Made by a program: the position numbers and the translations under genes. The notes under the pieces are model-generated. The model searched no databases. It was not told the origin of the DNA and worked only from the letters and a program-made list of their open reading frames with translations. From Candidatus Nomurabacteria bacterium RIFCSPLOWO2_01_FULL_42_20 (lineage in GTDB: Bacteria > Patescibacteriota > Minisyncoccia > Phycocordibacterales > CAZVEC01), in NCBI GenBank assembly GCA_001785965.1, contig MFVF01000034.1:1-39896 (forward strand): a stretch of DNA of 39,896 bases, written 5' to 3'. Positions within the stretch are counted from its first letter, which is position 1; each line of letters opens with the position of its first letter. Of the stretch, positions 8,497 through 15,195 are shown piece by piece.

Positions 8497-8742
8497 ATGA
8501 CATTCAAAGAAAAAGTTTTGACGATGGTGAGGAAAATTCCGAAAGGAAAGACGATGACATACAAAGAAGTGGCAAAGATGGCCGGCTTGCCACGAGCTTG
8601 TCGAGTGGTGGGGAATATTTTGAGTAAAAACTATGACCCGAAAATTCCGTGCCATCGGGTAATTCGCTCGGACGGCAAATTAGGCGGCTACAATCGCGGC
8701 GTAGGCCTTAAGAAAAAACTGCTTAAAAAAGAAAATCTCTAA
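8497..8742 (+). CDS. MGMT family / alkyltransferase-like DNA repair protein
   Basis: KEKVLTMVRKIPKGKTMTYKEVAKMAGLPRACRVVGNILSKNYDPKIPCHRVIRSDGKLGGYNRG; PCHRV active-site motif. Confidence 0.9.
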   Translation: MTFKEKVLTMVRKIPKGKTMTYKEVAKMAGLPRACRVVGNILSKNYDPKIPCHRVIRSDGKLGGYNRGVGLKKKLLKKENL

Positions 8743-8749
8743 TTAGATT

Positions 8750-8779
8750 GATTCTTAAATTCTTAAGAATTTGAGAATA
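8750..8779. promoter_or_regulatory. 30-bp near-perfect palindrome (candidate operator) overlapping a -35 box of winged-helix paralogue B
   Basis: GATTCTTAAATTCTTAAGAATTTGAGAATA; TTGAGA (8771-8776), 16-bp spacer, TATAAT (8793-8798), ATG 8808. Confidence 0.75.
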
Positions 8780-8807
8780 GAATTCATTGTGCTATAATTA
8801 AATCAAT

Positions 8808-9077
8808 ATGAAAAAACCAAGAGAAATAGAAAGAATTATAAAGGGTGCCGCCAATCATCGAAGAATTCAAATTCTAGATGCACTGGAAAGGGAACCGGAA
8901 TTATCTTTGATGGAAATTGCTGACAAGTTTAAAATAAATATTAAAACAGCATCAGAGCATGTTAGAAGAATGGCGATTGCCGGTTTGGTTTTGAAAAGAA
9001 ATGAAGGTAATTTAGTACGGCATGCTTTGTCGCCGCGAGGTAAATCTATTCTCAAATTCTTAAGAATATTGGAATAG
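8808..9077 (+). CDS. Winged helix-turn-helix (ArsR-like) regulator, paralogue B
   Basis: NHRRIQILDALEREPELSLMEIADKFKINIKTASEHVRRMAIAGLVLKRNEGNLVRHALSPRGKSILKFLRILE. Confidence 0.8.
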   Translation: MKKPREIERIIKGAANHRRIQILDALEREPELSLMEIADKFKINIKTASEHVRRMAIAGLVLKRNEGNLVRHALSPRGKSILKFLRILE

Positions 9078-9091
9078 ATTTAGAGCAGAAA

Positions 9092-9634
9092 ATGAAGGAT
9101 AAAAAGATTGTGGAAATTTTAAGACGAGGGGGAATAACAGTGATACCAACTGATACAATTTATGGCCTAGTCGGCTCTGCTTTTTCAAAGAAGGCGATAG
9201 AGAGAATTTATAAAATCAAGGGGCGGAAGAAGACCAAACCTTTTATCATTCTCATCTCATCTTTTAATGATTTAAAAAGATTTAACATCAAACCTTCAGT
9301 TAAAGAACTCAAAATATTGAAAAAAATCTGGCCAGCGCCGGTAAGCATCATTCTTCCTTGCCCAAGCAAAAAATTTAGTTATCTTCATCGCGGCACAAAA
9401 AACTTAGCCTTCAGATTACCAAAGAAAAAATCTTTAATCGCTATTTTAAAAAAATCAGGGCCCTTAGTCGCGCCCTCTGCAAATCCTGAAGGATGTAAAC
9501 CCGCTCAAACTGTCAAAGAGGCTAAGAAATACTTTGGTGATAAGATTGATTTCTATGTAAACAGTGGTCATCTTGCTGGTAGGCCATCAAAACTTGTTTC
9601 AATTGAAAGCGGAATAATTAAATTGTTACGCTGA
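9092..9634 (+). CDS. Sua5/YciO/YrdC family protein (L-threonylcarbamoyladenylate synthase type)
   Basis: GGITVIPTDTIYGLVGSAFSKKAIERIYKIKGRKKTKPFIILI ... GPLVAPSANPEGCKPAQTVKEAKKYFGDKIDFYVNSG. Confidence 0.93.
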   Translation: MKDKKIVEILRRGGITVIPTDTIYGLVGSAFSKKAIERIYKIKGRKKTKPFIILISSFNDLKRFNIKPSVKELKILKKIWPAPVSIILPCPSKKFSYLHRGTKNLAFRLPKKKSLIAILKKSGPLVAPSANPEGCKPAQTVKEAKKYFGDKIDFYVNSGHLAGRPSKLVSIESGIIKLLR

Positions 9635-9657
9635 CCAAAGAAATAGAATAATTTAGA

Positions 9658-9984
9658 TTAATTATTGGACTCGAGTTCTTCGGGGATGAATTCTTTGGGA
9701 GTCAGATCTTTTTTAGTTTTAAATTCGTAGAAGATCGTGCCCTTTTTGGGCCCCTTGATTGTAACCATGGCGCCGCGTGGGGTTGCGCCAACCAATGGTT
9801 CCTCGGGATAGCCGAGCTCTTCTTTGACAGCGTCGCTGATTTTTTTCAAAGAAGTTACCTCTTTGCAAATTCTATCGCAAATTTCTTTGAGTGACTTTCG
9901 GATTTCTTCTTCAGTCATTGTTTCGTAAGATTTCAGTCCCTCTAATGGTTTAGGCTGATGTGCAAATATGTTTAAAAGTGCCAT
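9658..9984 (-). CDS. Hypothetical protein (108 aa)
   Basis: Complete ORF MALLNIFAHQPKPLEGLKSYETMTEEEIRKSLKEICDRIC.... Confidence 0.6.
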   Translation of the reverse strand: MALLNIFAHQPKPLEGLKSYETMTEEEIRKSLKEICDRICKEVTSLKKISDAVKEELGYPEEPLVGATPRGAMVTIKGPKKGTIFYEFKTKKDLTPKEFIPEELESNN

Positions 9985-10037
9985 AAAATGTATTGATTAT
10001 TTAATAATTAATGCAGGTGATGCCTCATTATATCATA

Positions 10038-10268
10038 AAGTGGTTAAATTACTAGATACTTTTTCTGCGTATGTTCCGCATCTGCTAGTTATCCACCCCG
10101 TAAAATCCTCCTAATCGTCGGATCACGGGGCGCGAAGTGCCAAAATATAATTCAGTATGAAATATTGACCTTTTCTGCGTATGTTCCGCATCTGCTAGTT
10201 TTCCACCCCATACCAGATCCTCGCGCCGAATGCGCGCTCGGCTCGGTACGGGGCGCGAAGTGGTTAAA
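10038..10268. repeat. Tandem copies of the GTGG-type palindromic element with upstream ctgcgtatgttccgcatctg module
   Basis: ttttctgcgtatgttccgcatctgctagttWtccacccc...ggggcgcgaagtg occurs at 10061-10140 and 10171-10262; a third tail aaagtggttaaatt lies at about 10038. Confidence 0.85.
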
Positions 10269-10368
10269 TAGGACAAGTATTACAAGATAGACTTAGTCTT
10301 TGTAATAACTGTGGTAAAAAAGTTTTCCACACCTTAGGCTTGCTTATCGATCTCGCTATTATTATAAT

Positions 10369-10378
10369 GTACTAGTAC
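10369..10378. promoter_or_regulatory. GTACTAGTAC palindrome upstream of the TrpR-like gene (candidate autoregulatory operator)
   Basis: tattattataatGTACTAGTACgctg; adjacent to a TATAAT-like sequence; resembles the ACTAGT core of trp operators. Confidence 0.4.
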
Positions 10379-10391
10379 GCTGATACAACAT

Positions 10392-10694
10392 ATGAAGCCG
10401 AACAACAAACCTAAAGACGAGTTTTTGAGTATTTTGATTGGAATTTCTTCAGACAAAAAATTACTGGACGGATTTTTCAAAGCTATTCTCTCCCCGAGAG
10501 AATATGAGGAAATTATTCACCGTCTGCAAGTCTTCAAAATGTCTTTCAAAGGATTCCCTCAAAGGCAGATAGCCAGTAAATTAAAAGTGGGATTGGCCAC
10601 CGCGAGCCGCGGCGCGCGAGAAGTAAAAAAGCAGGAAAAAATATTTAAAAAAATATTTCAACATGCTAAAAAAACTTCAAAAAATAAAGACTAG
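10392..10694 (+). CDS. TrpR-like / YerC-YecD family transcriptional regulator
   Basis: FFKAILSPREYEEIIHRLQVFKMSFKGFPQRQIASKLKVGLATASRGAREVKK. Confidence 0.85.
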   Translation: MKPNNKPKDEFLSILIGISSDKKLLDGFFKAILSPREYEEIIHRLQVFKMSFKGFPQRQIASKLKVGLATASRGAREVKKQEKIFKKIFQHAKKTSKNKD

Positions 10695-12411
10695 GAATTT
10701 TATTTTCACTCTTTTAGTTTTTTTTATTTTTCCATTTTACCCCCACACCTTCCTGCAGGAAGGTGTGGGGGTTTATTTTGTTTTTGCTCAAACTGAAAGT
10801 ACCGGGAGTATCGTTATAACAGAAATCATGTATGATCTTTCCGGATCCGACACTGGTCGGGAATGGATTGAGGTTAAAAATAATAATTCGGCTGATGTTG
10901 ATCTCTCCACTTACAAATTTTTTGAAGACGATACCAATCATAAATTAGAGAGCTTTCAAGGCGAACCCATTTTAGATTCTGGTAGTTTTGCCATCATCGC
11001 CGATGATCCATCAAAATTTTTAATTGATTGGCCGAATTTCTCCGGCGCTATTTTTGACAGCAGTTTCTCATTATCAAATACCGGCGAAGCTCTGACTCTG
11101 AAAGATGAAAACTCAAATATTGTTGACGAGGTAAATTATGTTTCTCTTTGGGGAGCTTCCGGCAACGGCAAATCTCTTCAGCGTAAAATTGATAGCAGTT
11201 TCATTGAAGAATTACCGACTCCCGGCGCGGAATTAGCTGAAGAAATTATACCAGAGGAAGTAATTACAGAAGAAATTATCCCAGAAGAAGTTATTCCGGA
11301 AGAAATTATTACAGAAGAGATTATTTCAGAAGAGGTAGTTACAGAAGAAGTTATCCCGGAGGAGATTATTACGGAAGATTCTTTGGAAAATAATGAAATT
11401 ACGGAGAATATAGAAGTCATATTAGAAAATTTGACAGGCGAAGAGTTTATAGAAGATACAGAATCAGAAAGCACAGAATCTAATGAAAATGCCGAAGAAA
11501 ATGTTGATCAGTCAGAGGAGCAAACAAAAGAAGATCCTGAAAATCCTGAAGAAGCTGAAATAATCAGCACGGAAACGCCTAAGGTTTTTATAAACGAAAT
11601 TAATTGGATGGGCAGCGCGGGTAATGCATATGGCGAATGGATAGAACTTTACTGCAATTGCGCTAGTGATATGGATTTAGCTGATTTTGGAATTTATGAC
11701 GGTGATGAAAAATTGATTATAAAATTAACTAAAAAAATATCAGCTCACGGCTATTATCTCATAGCAAGAACAACACCAAGTCATAAAAATGAATTGGAAG
11801 AATATGCTGATGAAATCGGCCAATTTGGCGGTAGCGGTTTATCAAATGAAGCCGAAATGCTTGTCTTAAAAGACGGCGGCGGCAATATTGTAGAGAGTCT
11901 TGATTTTAGGAGCGGCTGGCCGGCGGGAGATAATAGCACAAAAGAAACAATGCAGTGGGACGGGGCAGGGGAAAATTGGTTCACCAGTCCGGCCACGCCT
12001 CGGGCGGAGAATAAAAAAATAATAACTGAAAACAGTACAACTAATTCAAACGCATCTAATACGGATTTTTCTGCAAGCGAGAGCGCAAATGTAGCGCCAA
12101 TTGTTAATGTCCAAGAAAAAAAACAAGAGAAAAAAATTATTACTTCGAAGGATCTAAAAATTTACTTCAACCAAAATGATTTTTCCATAAAATTCAAAAA
12201 TACTACAAAAAAAGAAATTAATTTATCAAATTTAAAATTGCAAAGCGGAAGCAAAACATTTACAATTCCTAAAAACACATTTTTGCTTGGCGGCAGTGAA
12301 ATTATTGGGTCATCTAAAATTACCGGTTTTAACCAAAAAGACGATTTAATTCTGATTGGTGAAGATAATAAAATAATCACTGACGCTTCATTCATGAACC
12401 CTCGACTTTAA
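10663..12411 (+). CDS. Secreted lamin-tail-domain (LTD) repeat protein with acidic E/I/T/P linker
   Basis: Two LTD-like segments: IVITEIMYDLSGSDTGREWIEVKNNNSADVDLSTYKF... and VFINEINWMGSAGNAYGEWIELYCNCASDMDLADFGIYD...; signal-like N terminus. Confidence 0.85.
   Translation: MLKKLQKIKTRNFIFTLLVFFIFPFYPHTFLQEGVGVYFVFAQTESTGSIVITEIMYDLSGSDTGREWIEVKNNNSADVDLSTYKFFEDDTNHKLESFQGEPILDSGSFAIIADDPSKFLIDWPNFSGAIFDSSFSLSNTGEALTLKDENSNIVDEVNYVSLWGASGNGKSLQRKIDSSFIEELPTPGAELAEEIIPEEVITEEIIPEEVIPEEIITEEIISEEVVTEEVIPEEIITEDSLENNEITENIEVILENLTGEEFIEDTESESTESNENAEENVDQSEEQTKEDPENPEEAEIISTETPKVFINEINWMGSAGNAYGEWIELYCNCASDMDLADFGIYDGDEKLIIKLTKKISAHGYYLIARTTPSHKNELEEYADEIGQFGGSGLSNEAEMLVLKDGGGNIVESLDFRSGWPAGDNSTKETMQWDGAGENWFTSPATPRAENKKIITENSTTNSNASNTDFSASESANVAPIVNVQEKKQEKKIITSKDLKIYFNQNDFSIKFKNTTKKEINLSNLKLQSGSKTFTIPKNTFLLGGSEIIGSSKITGFNQKDDLILIGEDNKIITDASFMNPRL
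10739..10772. repeat. 34-bp perfect palindrome inside the signal-peptide coding region
   Basis: A-CCCCCACACCTTCCTGCAGGAAGGTGTGGGGG-T; encodes PHTFLQEGVGV in FPFY-PHTFLQEGVGV-YFVFAQ. Confidence 0.9.
11238..11379 (+). repeat. Degenerate tandem repeat encoding EEIIPEEVITEE-type linker
   Basis: EEIIPEEVITEEIIPEEVIPEEIITEEIISEEVVTEEVIPEEIITED. Confidence 0.85.
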
Positions 12412-12435
12412 ATCAAAATTGAATATAATGTATTC

Positions 12436-13479
12436 ATGCCTAAAACAAAATTAAGTCCTAAGTATTTCTTTTTATCACTAGGTGTTTTGGTTACTTTAAT
12501 CGCTTCAGTCGTTTCTTTTCTGAACCTTGTTTTTGAGACCCTAAACAAGAGATTTCCTGATGTTTTGAACGCCACTTATCAGTACGGCTATAATACTTTT
12601 GATTATGAAAATATGCGGTCGGCTCTAGCCACCCTGATTATTATTTTTCCGGTGTTTTTAATAATCTCGTATTTCTGGTGCCGGCAGTCGGAGAAAGGAA
12701 TCGGAGCGGTTGATGATATTATCAGGCGCTGGGTGCTTTATCTTATTCTTTTTCTTTCAAGCATTGTCATCATCGTTGATTTAGTCACTTTAGTGAAATA
12801 TTTTGTAGCTGGCGAAATTACCACTCGTTTTATTTTGAAAGTGGCTATCGCCTTAATTGTTGCTTTGTTAGTCGGGCTTTACTATATTCTTGAGTTAAGA
12901 TTTAAGGATCAAGGATCAAGGATTAAGGATAAAGCTTTTATAATTGGCGCCATATTTGCGGGAGTTGGCGGTGTGCTTGTTTTAGCCGCGATCATATTTA
13001 GTTTTATGATCATGGGCAGTCCGGCCAAACAGCGGCAACTTAGATTGGACGACAGGCGGATAAGCGATTTGCAAAACATTCAGTGGCAAGTAATAAATTA
13101 TTGGCAGCAGAAAGAAAAATTGCCGGAATCGCTGAAAGATTTGAAAGATCCGCTTTCAGGTTTTTCACTTCCAGTAGATCCAGATTTTGAGAAAGGAATT
13201 AATTATGAATACGCTAAAAAGGAGAAGCTGAAATTTGAACTTTGCGCGACTTTTTCTCTACCGATGCCTAAGGGCTGGCGGGAGAATAATTATTATGGTG
13301 GGCCAGTGCCGCTTTATGAAAAAGGCATGATGGGCGGGGGTGATATGGCCATGGAAATGATATACCCTTATCCCGGTCCGGATGGCATGAACGAATCGTG
13401 GGATCATGAGGCGGGCAGGACTTGTTTTGAGAGGACGATAGATCCGGAGATTTATCTTCCGTTTAGAAAATTGCAATGA
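12436..13479 (+). CDS. Multi-TM protein (DUF5671-like), soluble C terminus
   Basis: Several TM segments; in-frame repeat LRFKDQGSRIKDKA (tttaaggatcaaggatcaaggattaaggataaag, about 12900-12933). Confidence 0.7.
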   Translation: MPKTKLSPKYFFLSLGVLVTLIASVVSFLNLVFETLNKRFPDVLNATYQYGYNTFDYENMRSALATLIIIFPVFLIISYFWCRQSEKGIGAVDDIIRRWVLYLILFLSSIVIIVDLVTLVKYFVAGEITTRFILKVAIALIVALLVGLYYILELRFKDQGSRIKDKAFIIGAIFAGVGGVLVLAAIIFSFMIMGSPAKQRQLRLDDRRISDLQNIQWQVINYWQQKEKLPESLKDLKDPLSGFSLPVDPDFEKGINYEYAKKEKLKFELCATFSLPMPKGWRENNYYGGPVPLYEKGMMGGGDMAMEMIYPYPGPDGMNESWDHEAGRTCFERTIDPEIYLPFRKLQ

Positions 13480-13570
13480 TTTATCAACATCGTCGCTTGT
13501 ATAAAATGTAGATATTGTGGGATAATAAAGTAGGTCGATATTATATAAATTAAGCGCTTAATTTAAATAA

Positions 13571-13939
13571 ATGGAACCAACAAAAAAATTTAATTGGGGT
13601 ACCCTTATTTTGGGTCTTATCATCGGCGCGGCAGTTGTCGGCATCATTGTGGCGGCTTCCAAGCCAGCGGTGACGGGGGGACAGGCTGAAGAAAAATCCT
13701 TTGCATGTAAGGTTGTAACTACACTATCTGAAGGAAGAACACCAGGAGGCCAACCACTGAATCTTTCTGGGGATGTTCTGAAAAAACTTAGTCTCGTGGC
13801 AGAGGACCTTTGTCTCCAAGATGGCGGCGGTAGCGGCCGTTGTAGCGAAGGTTTTGTTTGTAACACATCGGGCGTTCTTTGCAACGTAGATGATACGTGT
13901 ACTTCAGGAGGTCTTACTGGTTGCTGTGTTCTGGAATAA
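13571..13939 (+). CDS. Membrane-anchored Cys-rich small protein
   Basis: One N-terminal TM (NWGTLILGLIIGAAVVGIIVAA) then CSEGFVCNTSGVLCNVDDTCTSGGLTGCCVLE. Confidence 0.6.
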   Translation: MEPTKKFNWGTLILGLIIGAAVVGIIVAASKPAVTGGQAEEKSFACKVVTTLSEGRTPGGQPLNLSGDVLKKLSLVAEDLCLQDGGGSGRCSEGFVCNTSGVLCNVDDTCTSGGLTGCCVLE

Positions 13940-13974
13940 GGGTTCAGGTACCTTTTTCTGATTTACAGCCAAAA

Positions 13975-14004
13975 GCCACTCCGACAAAATTGGAGTGGTT
14001 TTTG
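13975..14004 (+). terminator. Rho-independent terminator
   Basis: ccactcc gacaaaatt ggagtgg tttttg. Confidence 0.8.
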
Positions 14005-14055
14005 ATTTTCTCCTAAGTTCTGCGGCGAAGCCGGGGATTGACGTAGATGTAACCT

Positions 14056-14101
14056 GGTTAACCCTTTGGTTTAACTAGACGTTTAACCCAAAGGGTTAAC
14101 C
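14056..14101. repeat. About 20-bp near-perfect inverted repeat
   Basis: ggttaaccctttggtttaac tagac gtttaacccaaagggttaacc (one bulge, one mismatch). Confidence 0.85.
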
Positions 14102-14201
14102 AAAGGTTTTAGGTCAAGATTTCCTGATTTTTTATTAAATTTCAAAATTCGCGATCTCTAACGGGATTGATGAAAGGCTATAAATTTGGTATATTTTAGG
14201 T

Positions 14202-15115
14202 GTGAAGAAAAATAAAACAAACAAAATCGCTTTGTTTGAAGGGCAGAAAATCCGACGGCATTGGGATGAAGACAAAGAATTGTGGTATTTTTCTATTGTA
14301 GATGTTATTGCGGTGTTAACGAATAGCGATAACCCGCAGGTTTATTGGCGCGTGCTTAAGAAAAGGCTTATAGACGAAGGTTCAAATGAAACCGTTACAA
14401 AATGTAACGCTTTGAAAATGTTGGCTCCCGACAACAAAATGCGGCTTACTGACGTCGCTGATACAGAAACAATACTTCGCCTCATTCAATCTATTCCTTC
14501 ACCGAACGCCGAACCATTTAAGCTCTGGCTGGCGCGCGTGGGCTACGAGCGTTTGGAAGAAACAGCTGATCCGGAACTAGCTATTAATCGGGCGCTCAAG
14601 ACATATTTGCAAAAAGGATACAGCAAAGATTGGATAAATCAGCGCCTTAAGAGTATTGAAATTAGAAAAGCATTGACAGATGAATGGGAAAATCGCGGAG
14701 TGAAAGAGGGGCTTGAATTTGCTATTTTGACCAATTAAATTACAGAGGCCTGGACCGGGCTCTCGACTAGTACAGTATAAAAATTTGAAGGGTCTCAAGA
14801 AAGAAAATTTGCGCGATAACATGACCAATCTGGAATTAGTTTTGAATATGCTGGCCGAAACTGCGACAACTGAAATTTCCCAAAAACGCGAACCGAAAGA
14901 TTTTGCGCAAAATAAAGAGTACTTTGATTCGACTTCGCTTTGACGCTGTGTGCGAGAGTACTCGCCCACGCGCTCCTCGCTCGTCGAAATAAAAAAGTTG
15001 CTCGCGAAGGCGGAAATATTGCCGGCCATGCGCGAAAGCAAATTGAGGGAAAAACAGGAAAGAAAGTCATCAGTAAGATCAGTTTTAAAAAAATTAAAGA
15101 GCAAAAGAAATTAGG
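14202..15115 (+). pseudogene. BRO-N / DinD-like protein, disrupted
   Basis: MKKNKTNKIALFEGQKIRRHWDEDKELWYFSIVDVIAVLTNSDNPQVYWRVLKKRL...EFAILTN* stops at TAA 14736-14738; homologous coding resumes as ITEAWTGLSTS, +1 shift, QYKNLKGLKKENLRDNMTNLELVLNMLAETATTEISQKREPKDFAQNK, then a repeat insert (about 14920-14996), then VAREGGNIAGHARKQIEGKTGKKVISK. Confidence 0.85.
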
Positions 15116-15195
15116 ATGAAACAATACGACCACAAAAAAATTGAGCGAAAGTGGCCCTCCTTCGCCAAGGCTTCAGATGGGCAAGCAAAAGGAAT
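15116..15195 (+). repeat. Partial duplicate of the leuS 5' end plus repeat element
   Basis: ATGAAACAATACGACCACAAAAAAATTGAGCGAAAGTGG (MKQYDHKKIERKW), then ccctccttcgccaaggcttcagatgggcaagcaaaaggaat, then the true-looking start ATGAAACAATATAATCATAGTAAAATCGAA. Confidence 0.8.

Noticed and set aside
10061-10340. Possible replication origin: TTATCCACC, TTTTCCACC and TTTTCCACACC resemble DnaA boxes
   Set aside because: Two of the three are parts of the tandem GTGG-type element; no dnaA/dnaN neighbourhood or clear AT-rich unwinding region.
11238-11379. Repeat in the LTD gene as a DNA element
   Set aside because: Best explained as a coding acidic linker (EEIIPEEV); it keeps codon periodicity and has no intergenic copies here.
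14736-14775. Programmed frameshift or stop-codon readthrough in the DinD-like gene
   Set aside because: A nonsense codon, a separate +1 shift and a repeat insertion occur together, with no slippery sequence; a pseudogene is simpler.
15151-15195. LeuRS start at 15151 as in the ORF track
   Set aside because: The extra residues MALLRQGFRWASKRN derive from the repeat element; homology to LeuRS begins at MKQYNHSKIEKYW (15196).
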